Source: Limnothrix sp. FACHB-406 (GTDB lineage: Bacteria > Cyanobacteriota > Cyanobacteriia > CACIAM-69d). Taken from it: a DNA stretch of 64,000 nucleotides. This document shows, in pieces, positions 1-9,137 of the stretch (positions are counted from its first letter, which is position 1; every line of letters begins with the position of its first letter). Position numbers and translations under genes: made by a program. The notes below the pieces were generated by a model. It saw only the letters and a list, made by a program, of their open reading frames with translations. It did no database searches and was not told the DNA's origin. The stretch covers positions 62,001 through 126,000 of the forward strand of contig NZ_JACJSP010000005.1 of the NCBI RefSeq assembly GCF_014698235.1, in the 5' to 3' direction.

Positions 1-1700
1 AAACGTGAGAAATTACGCAAGCCCTGCACGATTTCCTGAATCCGTCGAGTCCCTTCCTCCATGGATTGGATCAGGTTCGGCAAGTCATCCAGCACAAAGG
101 TTAATTCCTCGGTGTCGATGGTGGCATTGGCTGCCGGGTCGATCGCCCCTGATCCCGCCCCAGATTGCGTGAGTCCCAACAGGGTTAAACAATCCGTGAG
201 TTCTTCAATGTATTGCCGCAATACCCCCAAGTTGCCATGGATAAATGCAACGGGATTATTGATTTCGTGGGCAATGCCCGCCACCATTTGCCCCAAGCTG
301 GACATCTTTTCAGTTTGAATCAGTTGGGCTTGGGCACTTTTGAGATCCTCAAGGGCCTGGGCTAAATCGGCCGTTCTTGTGGTCACCCGACTTTCTAGGG
401 TTTGATTGGCGGATTCCAGAGCGATCAGGGAATTGCGGAGGTGGTCGGCCATGCGGTTAAAGGCCTGGGCCAGCTCATCCAATTCGCGAATATCAAAGGT
501 TTCCGCTCGGTGATTAAGCTGACCGGCCGCCAACTGGCCAGCCGCTCCGGCCAGAGACTGCACGGGCCGCCCCAAACGACGCGCCATCACCAGGCCCAGA
601 AACACAGCCAGGACGATCACCAAACCGCAGAGCAGGGTTGTGACGCGGCGATTTGCCTCAATTTGCCCCATAAAGGCCGATCGAGGCACAGTGGCCACAA
701 TCACCCAATCGAGGCCATCGGAATCCCGCCAAGGGGAAGTCCAGAGGAGATAGGTTTGGTGATCGACCTGGAAGGTTTCTGACAGGGGACTAACCACGGC
801 CCCCAAACCGCCTTTTTGATTCAAATGATCGAAAGCGGCGACCAATCGTAGATCATTGCTGGTGCGGGCAGTGATCCGCTCCAGGGTTGATCCCTGTTCG
901 GACGTTTTGAGCACAAACAGGGGTTGCTCGTTGCTGCTGGCCACCAAGTTTCCGTTCCGCTCCAGAATGGTGATGGTTAATTCTGGGTGAACGTTCAACT
1001 CCTTGAGCATGGCGCTGATGCGGGCCAACAACAGGTCAACCCCGATCGCCCCGATCGGTTGGCCACGGCGATCACGAAAGGGAACGGCGTAGTTAATTGA
1101 CACAAACTCTGGGGTGCTATCCCAAGCGTAAATGGCACTCCAGCCAGGACGGTTGCGCCGAATGGCCGCCTGATACCAGGGTTCTTTGCGGTGGTCATAG
1201 GAATACACCCCCAGCCGTTGCTGGCGACGACCTAGCCGATCGGCCCGATATTCCTCATAGCGCCAACCCAAGGCGGCCGATCGCTCCCCCACAATCAGCC
1301 CATCCCGCCCCACACCGGAGCCTGCAAACTCCCCCGTGGCTAAGCCGAAGTTGATGTAGCTGGCATCGAAGGCCTGGCGTAATTGCCAGCTATATTGCCC
1401 CACCTGTTGCAAATTCTGGGGAGAGACCAACTCCGAGTTGAGGGCCATCAGAAACAGCCGGGTGGCCCGCTTGGGTTGCTCAAAGTATTGGGCTAGGCCA
1501 CCACGAATCCGTTCCCGGAGTTGCAGGTGCAGGCGATCGGACAGCTCTTGGACCGATTGCTCTCCCGCCCACAGGGACAGGGCCCCGGCCACCACCACCG
1601 CCGCACAGGAAAGGCTCACAAACGGAAACGTTAACACCCAAGCCAGCGATCGCCGCTTGGCCCGGGCAGAAATATCGGGAGGGCGAAAATAAGGCTCCAT
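1..1700 (-). CDS. sensor histidine kinase, 3' part cut by window edge
   Basis: Membrane-bound two-component sensor kinase; only the first ~566 codons lie in the window. Seen: a cytoplasmic N-terminus, a first membrane helix (about residues 20-45), a long extracytoplasmic region of ~270 residues with the pattern of a double-Cache sensor domain (GVYSYDHRKEPWY, AIGVDLLL), a second helix near residues 340-365 (TLLCGLVIVLAVFLGLV), a HAMP linker (ARRLGRPVQSLAGAAGQLAAG), a coiled coil, and the HisKA H-box MVAGIAHEINNP with phospho-acceptor His478. The ATP-binding HATPase domain would lie beyond position 1. The ATG at 1700 is the first in frame and gives a sensible N-terminus. The ligand is unknown; Cache domains usually bind small metabolites outside the cell. 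No response regulator gene is visible next to it. Confidence 0.9.
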   Translation of the reverse strand, partial: MEPYFRPPDISARAKRRSLAWVLTFPFVSLSCAAVVVAGALSLWAGEQSVQELSDRLHLQLRERIRGGLAQYFEQPKRATRLFLMALNSELVSPQNLQQVGQYSWQLRQAFDASYINFGLATGEFAGSGVGRDGLIVGERSAALGWRYEEYRADRLGRRQQRLGVYSYDHRKEPWYQAAIRRNRPGWSAIYAWDSTPEFVSINYAVPFRDRRGQPIGAIGVDLLLARISAMLKELNVHPELTITILERNGNLVASSNEQPLFVLKTSEQGSTLERITARTSNDLRLVAAFDHLNQKGGLGAVVSPLSETFQVDHQTYLLWTSPWRDSDGLDWVIVATVPRSAFMGQIEANRRVTTLLCGLVIVLAVFLGLVMARRLGRPVQSLAGAAGQLAAGQLNHRAETFDIRELDELAQAFNRMADHLRNSLIALESANQTLESRVTTRTADLAQALEDLKSAQAQLIQTEKMSSLGQMVAGIAHEINNPVAFIHGNLGVLRQYIEELTDCLTLLGLTQSGAGSGAIDPAANATIDTEELTFVLDDLPNLIQSMEEGTRRIQEIVQGLRNFSR

Positions 1701-1825
1701 GGAATTGGGGGTTGTGGGGACTTTCGCAATCATTGGCTCAAAGTTGGGTCTAGACGGCGATGCTTCCCCGGCGACAGCGGTTAAATCAAGGGGCAATTTT
1801 GCAATTGCTTGAAACGCCTAACGCC

Positions 1826-1890
1826 AAGCGATCAACAAGCAATCAACAAGCAATCAACAAGCGATCAGCAAGTGATCAACAAGCGATCAG
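1826..1890. repeat. six tandem 11-bp units, consensus AAGCRATCAAC
   Basis: Six head-to-tail 11-bp units (last one 10 bp) differing at one or two positions (AAGCGATCAAC, AAGCAATCAAC, AAGTGATCAAC). They lie about 130 bases upstream of the sensor kinase start. There are no spacers, so it is not a CRISPR. It is a slippage-type microsatellite that contains partial HIP1 cores (CGATC). Confidence 0.85.
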
Positions 1891-2146
1891 AGGCGTGGCG
1901 CTAGACCCCGCTGCCCCGTGGGCCATGCGGGGAGTTGAACTCACGCGCCCGATCGATGGAGGTCAGACGGGTGGGTGAATTCTCTTCGTTATGATTGCCA
2001 GAATTACCGATCTATTCAGCGATCGCCCTCCCTTCCGGTCGTGATTCCTTGGTTTTGCGGGGGCGATCGGCTCAAGGTCTTTGGGTGACTGCTTTCTAGC
2101 CCCCGCGTGACTGATCCAGATCCCCAAGGCGATCCAGATCACAGTG

Positions 2147-2202
2147 AGCGAATCGCGGTGGGCAAATCACGGTAGACAAATTACGGTAGGCAAATTACGG
2201 GG
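2147..2202. repeat. four tandem 14-bp units, consensus GGCAAATTACGGTA
   Basis: Four consecutive 14-bp units (AGCGAATCGCGGTG, GGCAAATCACGGTA, GACAAATTACGGTA, GGCAAATTACGGGG) in the same intergenic region. The oldest-looking unit is at the left. Confidence 0.8.
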
Positions 2203-2455
2203 GGCGATCGGGTCAACAGTCACGAACCGATCGCCAACCCGAGGCCATCAACAGGCAGCACCATCAACAGGCAGACACCAAAACCTAGCCCGGCCAACGT
2301 TGGGGCGGTAAAACTGCATTGCGAAATTTGATTGCACAATTTCACCGCAAATTGCACCGCAAAATTTGATCGCGAAATTTCATGATTTGGCAGCAAAATC
2401 GGCCGAATACTTGGCTCCTTGGCTGCCGATTGTACTCAGCCGCCCATCCACACCG

Positions 2456-3466
2456 CTACAACCAGCGAGCTTGGTTCACGCGCCACTGTGCCAAAAGCTG
2501 CTGCTCCCGTTCCGGCGAAAGACCCGCCTTCAAATCCGCTTGGCGCGATCGATCCCAAGACCACAGATCGCGCACCGTGCCCGCCAGGGGGCGACATTTC
2601 AGACCAGCGGCCGCCGCCCGGCGAGTATCCATGCTGGTGAAGCCGCGCATGGGAGCTTCCTTGCTGGGGATCCAAAGGGGTAGCTCTGTCCAGGGCGCAA
2701 CCCCCGCCTCTAGTAAAAAGTCCTCATGCACCCAATCGATCAGCGCATCGCTGCGGGTGACCCGGGCGCATTCATCCAACACTTTGTCTAGGGTGAGGGA
2801 TTTTTCGGCAGTGCCAACGTTGTAAACCCCCGATCGCTGGGTTTCGCAGGTTTTGATTAGCCAAGCAGCCAAATCACGGGCATCGATCAGTTGTACCCAC
2901 TGTTCCGGTGGCGATGGGGCTAACACGTCACCCCCTTGGGCTAGGCGACGCACCCAGTAAGTGAAGCGATCGGTGGGATCATAGGGCCCCACAATCAAGC
3001 TGGGGCGGGCAATCAACAATCGATCGCCAAAGGTCTCGGCCAACAGTTGCTCGCAACCTGCTTTCAGGGATCCGTAGTCATCGCCGGTTTCGATCGAGGC
3101 TTGGTCATCCAAGAGGGGCGATCTCAGGGGATCGTTTTCCGTGATCCCCGGCAACCCAAAATCTTCGTAAACGGAAATGCTGGATAGGTAGACGTAGTGA
3201 CCCACCGCATTCTGGAGCCGGGCGGCCGTGTAGCGAGCGGCTCGGGGCACGATCGCGCTGGTGTCGATCGCGCTGTCCCAGGTGCGATCGCTCAGGGCGG
3301 CCAGGTCATCCGTGAGCCGATCGCCCACCAACCGCTCCACTGTTGGGAAGGGTTCCGGGTTGCGCCGCCCCCGAGTCAGGATGGTGACCTCATGGCCGCG
3401 AGCCACGGCCGCATCTACCAGATGCCGCCCCAGAAAGGTTGTTCCGCCCAAGATCAAAATTCGCAT
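2456..3466 (-). CDS. NAD-dependent epimerase/dehydratase (extended SDR)
   Basis: A 336-residue Rossmann-fold oxidoreductase of the extended short-chain dehydrogenase class. Seen: the N-terminal nucleotide-binding stretch GGTTFLGR (residues 7-14), the strand YVYLSSISVY supplying the active-site serine region (91-100), and the catalytic Tyr131-x3-Lys135 pair in DDYGSLKAG. The family acts on nucleotide sugars or related carbonyl compounds in the cytosol, but the substrate cannot be read from sequence. In cyanobacteria similar proteins are often annotated as mRNA-binding/CSP41-like or as plain epimerases. Single minus-strand gene between the kinase leader and the kefB-like gene. ATG at 3466 gives the beta-strand MRILILGG immediately, so the start is secure. 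Confidence 0.9.
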   Translation of the reverse strand: MRILILGGTTFLGRHLVDAAVARGHEVTILTRGRRNPEPFPTVERLVGDRLTDDLAALSDRTWDSAIDTSAIVPRAARYTAARLQNAVGHYVYLSSISVYEDFGLPGITENDPLRSPLLDDQASIETGDDYGSLKAGCEQLLAETFGDRLLIARPSLIVGPYDPTDRFTYWVRRLAQGGDVLAPSPPEQWVQLIDARDLAAWLIKTCETQRSGVYNVGTAEKSLTLDKVLDECARVTRSDALIDWVHEDFLLEAGVAPWTELPLWIPSKEAPMRGFTSMDTRRAAAAGLKCRPLAGTVRDLWSWDRSRQADLKAGLSPEREQQLLAQWRVNQARWL

Positions 3467-3572
3467 AGCCGTTGATTGTACTAGACCAACGGCCTGCGTC
3501 GCCTGTGGAGGGTCATCAACAGCTCTCGGGTCGATCGATCCGGTTGCTCCCGGGCGATCGCTGGGCCGTAGC

Positions 3573-3608
3573 CCTCAACGGTGTTTTAGGTCTCAACAGC
3601 CTTTTAGG
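3573..3608. repeat. 18-bp tandem duplication spanning the kefB-like stop codon
   Basis: Two adjacent 18-bp units, CCTCAACGGTGTTTTAGG and TCTCAACAGCCTTTTAGG (14 of 18 identical), cover the TAA stop of the antiporter gene on the minus strand. Because 18 is a multiple of three, the second unit places another TAA in frame. Confidence 0.75.
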
Positions 3609-5376
3609 CAGCCATTTCCTGGGGTTCCGGCTCGGCCTGCGGCTCAATGGCTAAGGTTTGGGGGGGTGGGTTGATGCCGTAGCAGTCTTGGCGAATTGTC
3701 CCCGTCAGTTGGCGCACATCGTCGCCGTCTTCCCCCAATGTGAGCAGTAGATGAGAAGTCAGTTCTAAAGCCGCTTCAAACTCCGGTTGCACCACCTCTT
3801 TGGCTCCCAAATTGGTCAGCCGCTCAATTTCCGCGCCATCGCGGGCCCTGGCGATCGCATCCAAATCCGGGGCAATCTTCAGGGCATGTTGCAACACCAA
3901 GCGGGTACTGGCGGGATCGGGTAACGCAATCGCCAGGGCCTTGGCGCGATCGATCCTGGCTTTTTCTAACACCAACTCCGAATCCGCATCCCCAAATAGG
4001 TAAGGAATTTTCGCTTCCCGCAGTTTGTTAATGACGGCTTCGCTATTGTCAATCACCAAAACTGGATAGCCTTGATCGCGCAAAACTTTGACGATGGTTT
4101 GACCAATTCGCCCATAGCCCGCCACCACCACTTGCCCAGCCAGTTCGTCCGGCATGGAGGTTAATTTTGGCTCCCCCAGACCCGAAAAATACTTGTTAAC
4201 CCAAGACCAACGTCCCGCCACTTCCACGATCCAAGGCGCAGTGGCCAAAGACAGCGGAGTGAGCATTAGAGCGATCGCGGTGGTTCCTAGTAGCAGCAAA
4301 TACAGCTTTTTATCAATTAAGCCCATGGCCAAACCTTGGGCCGCCAAAATGAAGGAAAATTCTCCAATTTGGTTAATGCCAAATCCGGCAAAAACTGCTG
4401 TTTTAAAGGAATAGCCAAATCGCAAAACCACTGGAGTGACGATCGCCGCTTTGCCGATCATCACTAACACCACCAGTCCCAAAATGGGAAAAATTTCTTC
4501 GATCAAAAGGTGGGGATCAATTAACATCCCGATCGAGGCAAAAAAGAGGCTGGCGAAGGTGTCCCGCAACGGCAAAATTTTCGAGAGTGCCTGATCGGCC
4601 TGGTCGAGTTCGGCAATCGTCACACCCGCCACAAAGGCTCCCATTTCGATCGACAGCCCCAGTTCCGCCGTCACGAAAGCTACGCCCAAACACCAGGCGA
4701 TCGTGGTCAGCAAGAAAATTTCATTACTTTCCGTGGCCGCCACTGCGCTCATTAAGCGCGGCACAACCCACTTACCCGCCAGAATGGCCGCCCCCAAAAA
4801 AGCCGAGGCCTTCAGCAAGGCGATCGCCAACGCCTGCCCCAAGTCTTCCGGTTGGGTCAAGGCGGGCAGCACCGCCAACATCAATCCCAAAGCGATGTCC
4901 TGAGCAATCAGAATCGCCAGCATCACTTGACCATGGGGGGTGTTGGTTTCGCCCCGATCACTCAAGGTTTTCAGCACCACCGCCGTTGATGACAGGGCCA
5001 ACACCACCCCCAAAAACACCCCCTCGGGCAAATCCTTCGCCCAGCCGGTGAGCGTGGTGGCCGCCGCCACGATCGCGGTGGTTAAGCCCAGTTGCAGCAG
5101 GCTGCCCTCGATCGCAATTTTGCGAACGCGCCCCAATTCTGAGAGAGAAAATTCCATCCCCAACGCAAACAGCAGAAACGCCACCCCAATTTCCGCGAGG
5201 GCTTCAGTTTGGGCTGCATCGCTGAGTAATTGCAAGCCGAAGGGACCAATAATGAGACCCGTCACCAAATAGCCCAAAATAACCGGCTGTCGGAGCTTAT
5301 TGGCGATATATCCGCCAATAGCGGAGGTTCCAAGGACGGTTGCAAAGTCAAGAACAATGCCGTGTTCAATAGCCAT
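3604..5376 (-). CDS. KefB/CPA2-type cation:proton antiporter with RCK-N domain
   Basis: A 590-residue monovalent cation:proton antiporter-2 family protein. The first ~380 residues form about 12-13 membrane helices of the Na/H exchanger fold (for example GYLVTGLIIGPFGL, LALSSTAVVLKTL, MLAILIAQDIALGLM, FGINQIGEFSFIL). From about residue 405 it carries a cytosolic RCK-N/TrkA-N domain with the NAD-binding signature VVVAGYGRIGQTIV, which gates such transporters in response to nucleotides. Likely role: K+ or Na+ efflux against H+ in plasma or thylakoid membrane; ion specificity is not readable. The short C-terminal tail is rich in Glu/Pro/Gln. Monocistronic. The ATG at 5376 is followed directly by the first helix. 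Confidence 0.92.
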   Translation of the reverse strand: MAIEHGIVLDFATVLGTSAIGGYIANKLRQPVILGYLVTGLIIGPFGLQLLSDAAQTEALAEIGVAFLLFALGMEFSLSELGRVRKIAIEGSLLQLGLTTAIVAAATTLTGWAKDLPEGVFLGVVLALSSTAVVLKTLSDRGETNTPHGQVMLAILIAQDIALGLMLAVLPALTQPEDLGQALAIALLKASAFLGAAILAGKWVVPRLMSAVAATESNEIFLLTTIAWCLGVAFVTAELGLSIEMGAFVAGVTIAELDQADQALSKILPLRDTFASLFFASIGMLIDPHLLIEEIFPILGLVVLVMIGKAAIVTPVVLRFGYSFKTAVFAGFGINQIGEFSFILAAQGLAMGLIDKKLYLLLLGTTAIALMLTPLSLATAPWIVEVAGRWSWVNKYFSGLGEPKLTSMPDELAGQVVVAGYGRIGQTIVKVLRDQGYPVLVIDNSEAVINKLREAKIPYLFGDADSELVLEKARIDRAKALAIALPDPASTRLVLQHALKIAPDLDAIARARDGAEIERLTNLGAKEVVQPEFEAALELTSHLLLTLGEDGDDVRQLTGTIRQDCYGINPPPQTLAIEPQAEPEPQEMAA

Positions 5377-5684
5377 CCTGAGCGCGATCCCGGGCTGATT
5401 GCGTAAGGTACTGCTCTTACATTAACGGAATTTACGGAAAATGTAAGATTCCTTAACGAAACGGTGAAGTGCTTCAGGCATCACCCATTCAGCACAGAGG
5501 GCGATCGGGGATCTCCTCCCGATCGCCCTCATTTGGGTCGCCAATTTGGAACGGGTTTGGGGGCAACGGTTAACCAATTAACCAACGTTCACCCGATCGC
5601 CCCACGTTTTTGTGGCCGGTACAGCTATAGCCAATAAACCTTCAGGCAATACACCTTCAGGCAATACACCTTCAGGCAATACAG
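5377..5684. other. intergenic gap between antiporter and ctaE
   Basis: 308 bases upstream of the antiporter and downstream of ctaE. It contains a pair of GGGCGATCGGG / CCCGATCGCCC words around 5500-5530 that could form a stem, and the tandem repeat at the ctaE end. No gene seen. The promoter of the antiporter should lie around 5400-5460, an A/T-rich stretch (CTTACATTAACGG). Confidence 0.5.
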
Positions 5685-5700
5685 CTACAGCAAATACAAC
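5641..5700. repeat. 15-bp tandem repeat abutting the ctaE stop codon
   Basis: Three near-perfect units TTCAGGCAATACACC (5641-5655, 5656-5670, 5671-5685) and a fourth diverged one (TACAGCAAATACAAC). The last units run into the final codons and the TAG stop of ctaE on the minus strand. Confidence 0.8.
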
Positions 5701-6299
5701 AGCGCAAACAACACAATCCACACCACATCCACAAAGTGCCAGTAGAGTTCGGCTGCTTCGATCCCAAACTTACTTTGGTTGCTGTAATGACCTTCACGGC
5801 GCGATCGCCACAACACCGCCAAAATCAAAAACAGCCCAAAGCAAACGTGCAGTCCATGGAAACCCGTTAGCACATAGAAAGTGCTCGCAAACAGATTGGT
5901 GGTCAGGCTAAATTCCAAGTGAAAATATTCATAGAGCTGCCCCACCAAAAAGATGGCCCCCATGGCGGCTGTGATCCCAAACCATAGGCGCATTCCCTTC
6001 ACATCATTGGCCCGAATGGCATCATCACCCTTGTGGATCACGAAGCTACTGGAAATCAGAATTAGGGTGTTAATGCCTGGCAACAATAGTTCCAGCTTTG
6101 GCGTGCCTTCCGGGGGCCAACTGGGCGCAACCGATCGAAAGGTTAAATAGGCCGCAAACAGGCCCAAAAAGATCATCGCCTCCGCCACCAAAAACAGAGC
6201 AATGCCAAACAGCCGCAAATCGGGATGATGTTCCTCGCTGCCATGGCTAGTGCTTTCGAGGGCGATCGACTGTTGAGAATCAACTGCGGAACCTTGCAT
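5685..6299 (-). CDS. ctaE: cytochrome c oxidase subunit III
   Basis: Core subunit III of the aa3-type terminal oxidase, an integral membrane protein that stabilises the catalytic subunit and its proton uptake. The protein has 204 residues, the usual size of the five-helix bacterial/cyanobacterial form. Seen: membrane segments FGIALFLVAEAMIFLGLFAAYL, LLLPGINTLILISSSFVI, MRLWFGITAAMGAIFLVGQ, the conserved FHGLHVCFGLFLILAVLW and the C-terminal YWHFVDVVWIVLFALLYLL. It is the last gene of the ctaC-ctaD-ctaE operon, 65 bases after ctaD. A 15-bp tandem repeat begins at its stop codon. Confidence 0.97.
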   Translation of the reverse strand: MQGSAVDSQQSIALESTSHGSEEHHPDLRLFGIALFLVAEAMIFLGLFAAYLTFRSVAPSWPPEGTPKLELLLPGINTLILISSSFVIHKGDDAIRANDVKGMRLWFGITAAMGAIFLVGQLYEYFHLEFSLTTNLFASTFYVLTGFHGLHVCFGLFLILAVLWRSRREGHYSNQSKFGIEAAELYWHFVDVVWIVLFALLYLL

Positions 6300-6364
6300 A
6301 GAAACCCAAAAGAAAGAAGGACAATGGAACGGCTATCTTGAAATCCAGATGAAAATCCAAATTC

Positions 6365-8041
6365 CTAGCGTGTTGAGCCACTCAAAATATCAGAAGCCTT
6401 CAGTTGCGAAATTGGCTTGCGGCTTTCACCCCGTTTTGTCACCCCGTAATCATAGGGGCCTGTTTTCAGAACCGGCTGACCCACGAAATTGTGCTCCGGC
6501 GGCGGCGAAGAAACCGTCCACTCCAATGTCAAAGCATTCCAAGGATTAGCCGAAGCCTTTTCGCCAGCCACCCAGGAATAAACCGCATTCACCAGGAACG
6601 GAATGGTAGACACAGCCAAAATATAGGAACCGATGCTGCAAATTGCATTCACCGTTGAAAATTGCGGATCATATTCCGCCACCCGTCGGGGCATTCCCAT
6701 CAAGCCCAAGTAATGCATGGGCAAAAAGCAAAGATTGAAACCCACCAGGGTCAAAACAAAATGTACTTTTCCCCAGGGTTCGTTTAACATTCGCCCGGTC
6801 ATTTTGGGGAACCAGTGGTAAAGCGCCGCATAGAGACCAAATACACTGCCGCCAAACAACACGTAGTGCAGGTGGGCAACGATGAAATAGGTGTCGTGAA
6901 CGTGAATGTCAAAGGGCACGGAGGCAATCATCACACCGCTGAGACCACCCACCACAAACATCGACACAAACCCGATCGCAAACAGCATGGCGGAATTCAG
7001 CCGCAATTTGCCACCCCAAATGGTGGCTACCCAACCAAACACTTTGATGCCGGTGGGCACGGCGATGATCATGGTGGCAATCATGAAAAACATCCGCAAC
7101 CATGCCGGTGTGCCACTGGTGAACATGTGGTGTGCCCAAACAATCAAGCCCAACAAACTGATGGCAATGCTGGAATAGGCGATCGCTTTGTAACCAAAAA
7201 TCGGTTTGCGAGCATGGACGGGCAAAATTTCGGAAATGGCTCCAAACAGCGGCAGGATCATGATGTAAACCGCTGGGTGGGAATAGAACCAAAACATGTG
7301 CTGATAGACGATCGGGTCGCCGCCCCCAGTGGGGTTAAAAAAGGCCGTTCCCGCCATCAAATCAAAGGACAACAGCACCAATGCGCCAGCCAGCACCGGG
7401 GTGGACATCAAAATCAAAATGGAAGCGGCCAACATGGCCCAACAAAACAGCGGCATGTCATTTAACGTCATGCCGGGGATGCGCATTTTGAGGATGGTGG
7501 CTGCAAAGTTGATTCCGCCCAAAATGGAGGAGGTTCCCAACAGCAAAATGCTGAGGATCCAAATTAGTTCACCCCATTGGCCACTGACCAAGCTGAGGGG
7601 AGGATAGGAAGTCCAACCGGCGGCGGCGGCTCCGGTGGGCACAAAAAAGCTGGCAATCAGCAGCAGCCCGGCCGGCGGAATCATCCAGAAGGCGATCGCG
7701 TTGAGCCGAGGAAAGGCCATATCCTTGGCCCCAATCATCAGGGGAATGAGATAGTTGCCAAAGCCTGCTCCGGCCGGCACAATCCACAGAAAAATCATCA
7801 CCGTTGCATGGATGGTGAAGAGTTGGTTGTAGAGTTCGCGGCTCACGAAATCCACTTCCGGAGTAGCCAACTCCACGCGCACAGCGGTGGCCAAGGCTCC
7901 ACCAATCAGGAAGAAGAAAAAGCTGGTGACAAGGTATTGAATGCCGATGACTTTGTGATCGACGCTGAAGCTAAAAAACCGTTGCCAGGGTTCGGGATCG
8001 GGTTCGATCGCGCCGGGCGTTCTGAGTTCTGCTGGAGCCAT
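6365..8041 (-). CDS. ctaD: cytochrome c oxidase subunit I
   Basis: Catalytic heme-copper subunit that reduces O2 to water at the heme a3-CuB centre and pumps protons across the respiratory membrane. Seen: the heme a ligand segment TIHATVMIFLW, the CuB-His/cross-linked Tyr motif WFYSHPAVYIMILP, the CuB His pair in WAHHMFTSG, and the heme a3/heme a ligand helix HDTYFIVAHLHYVLFGG. Twelve membrane helices are apparent. The ATG at 8041 (MAPAELRT) gives 558 residues, normal for the family; a TTG 21 bases upstream is possible but adds only LLSLVVA. It sits 94 bases downstream of ctaC. Confidence 0.98.
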   Translation of the reverse strand: MAPAELRTPGAIEPDPEPWQRFFSFSVDHKVIGIQYLVTSFFFFLIGGALATAVRVELATPEVDFVSRELYNQLFTIHATVMIFLWIVPAGAGFGNYLIPLMIGAKDMAFPRLNAIAFWMIPPAGLLLIASFFVPTGAAAAGWTSYPPLSLVSGQWGELIWILSILLLGTSSILGGINFAATILKMRIPGMTLNDMPLFCWAMLAASILILMSTPVLAGALVLLSFDLMAGTAFFNPTGGGDPIVYQHMFWFYSHPAVYIMILPLFGAISEILPVHARKPIFGYKAIAYSSIAISLLGLIVWAHHMFTSGTPAWLRMFFMIATMIIAVPTGIKVFGWVATIWGGKLRLNSAMLFAIGFVSMFVVGGLSGVMIASVPFDIHVHDTYFIVAHLHYVLFGGSVFGLYAALYHWFPKMTGRMLNEPWGKVHFVLTLVGFNLCFLPMHYLGLMGMPRRVAEYDPQFSTVNAICSIGSYILAVSTIPFLVNAVYSWVAGEKASANPWNALTLEWTVSSPPPEHNFVGQPVLKTGPYDYGVTKRGESRKPISQLKASDILSGSTR

Positions 8042-8135
8042 AGCAACGACAAGAGACAACAAGAAACAACAAAAACCGAAAAGTTGGATGTCAATTCAGC
8101 CCAGCCCGGATGCTGAGGCCAAGGGTGACCGCTGG

Positions 8136-9137
8136 TTACAGCGCAGCGGGGGCCAATTGGGCGATCGAACGGGTCTCGATCCCCAGCCGATCGCTGTAAA
8201 CCTGTAAATATTCCGAATCCGTCAAATTTTGAGGATTTTGCGCCAGGGTTACCGCTGATCCTTGGCCCGTTTCCGTGGTTTCCGCCTCGGGCATCACGCT
8301 CGCCACCCAGGCTTCATACTCTTCTGGCGTTTGCACCAGTACTTCGGTGCGCATTGCCCCGTGGAAGGAACCGCAAAGCTCGGCGCAAACGATCGGGTAG
8401 CGGCCTGGCTGGGTTGCCCGGAAGCGTAATTGTGTGGGGCGACCGGGGATCGCATCCTGCTTAATCCGAAACTGCGGAATCCAGAAGGCGTGCAACACAT
8501 CCATGGCGGAAATGTTGAGCTGCACATCCTGACCCACGGGCACATGCAGCTCCCCTGCCATCACGTTCAAGTCAGGGTAGTTAAAAATCCAGGCGTATTG
8601 CAGCCCCTGCACATTGACCTGCAAGTCGGGGGCTTGGCCTTGGGAGCCGGGAGCTGCCCCCAGCCCTAGAGCCACTTCCGTACCATTCATGGCCGGGGCC
8701 TCATCCAACGTGGCGGCGATCGCGGTGTGGTGGCCGTGGTGGTGGGCCATGCCCATCCCGGCTCCACTGGCCATCGGATCCAAGCCCCCCATGGAGTTAT
8801 ACACATCAAAGCTAAAGACCGAGATGCCCAAACAGATCACGGCGGGGATCGCGGTCCAAAGGATCTCTAGGGGAATGTTGCCCCGGATGGGCGGGCCGTC
8901 GGTGTCATCGCCGGGCTTGCGCCGAAAGCGCAGGATTGCATAAATCAAGCATCCTTGCACCAGCAGAAAAAGGCCCGTGGCAATGGTCAACATGGCCCCA
9001 AACAGGCGATCGACCTCGGGCGACACGTCCGTAGCCGACACCGGCAGCAGGAAATGATAGTTTTGCCCAACCCAAAGGCTGATTAGCGTTAAGCCAATGC
9101 CCATCAGCAGGGTCAGGATCGTACTAGGAACATTCAT
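8136..9137 (-). CDS. ctaC: cytochrome c oxidase subunit II (CuA subunit)
   Basis: Receives electrons from cytochrome c/plastocyanin through the binuclear CuA site and passes them to subunit I. Seen: two N-terminal membrane helices (about residues 5-30 and 47-70) followed by a third hydrophobic helix (WTAIPAVICLGISVFSF, 94-110), the conserved VLHAFWIPQF, and the CuA motif CAELCGSFHGAM (C-x3-C-x3-H-x2-M). The presence of CuA means a cytochrome c rather than a quinol oxidase. Unusual: a His/Met-rich insert, MGMAHHHGHH, at residues 128-137 between the last helix and the cupredoxin domain. First gene of the oxidase operon. Confidence 0.97.
   Translation of the reverse strand: MNVPSTILTLLMGIGLTLISLWVGQNYHFLLPVSATDVSPEVDRLFGAMLTIATGLFLLVQGCLIYAILRFRRKPGDDTDGPPIRGNIPLEILWTAIPAVICLGISVFSFDVYNSMGGLDPMASGAGMGMAHHHGHHTAIAATLDEAPAMNGTEVALGLGAAPGSQGQAPDLQVNVQGLQYAWIFNYPDLNVMAGELHVPVGQDVQLNISAMDVLHAFWIPQFRIKQDAIPGRPTQLRFRATQPGRYPIVCAELCGSFHGAMRTEVLVQTPEEYEAWVASVMPEAETTETGQGSAVTLAQNPQNLTDSEYLQVYSDRLGIETRSIAQLAPAAL

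Larger units (their letters stand above)
1701..2455. other. 755-base intergenic region rich in short tandem repeats
   Basis: No convincing gene. It lies upstream of the sensor kinase (minus strand) and downstream of the epimerase gene. It holds two short tandem arrays, listed separately, a CATCAACAGGCAG pair near 2247-2275, and an A/T-rich run of CGCAAAATTTGATCGCGAAATTT-like words at about 2318-2382. Short open frames here are repetitive and lack family resemblance. Confidence 0.6.

Noticed and set aside
1826-1890. Possible CRISPR array
   Set aside because: Units are contiguous 11-bp repeats without spacers and no cas genes are present.
6815-7465. Long plus-strand frame (216 codons) opposite ctaD
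   Set aside because: His/Gln/Gly-rich translation is the usual antisense shadow of a membrane protein gene; ctaD is certain.
8136-9137. Quinol oxidase subunit II
   Set aside because: The intact CuA motif C-x3-C-x3-H-x2-M shows a cytochrome c oxidase.
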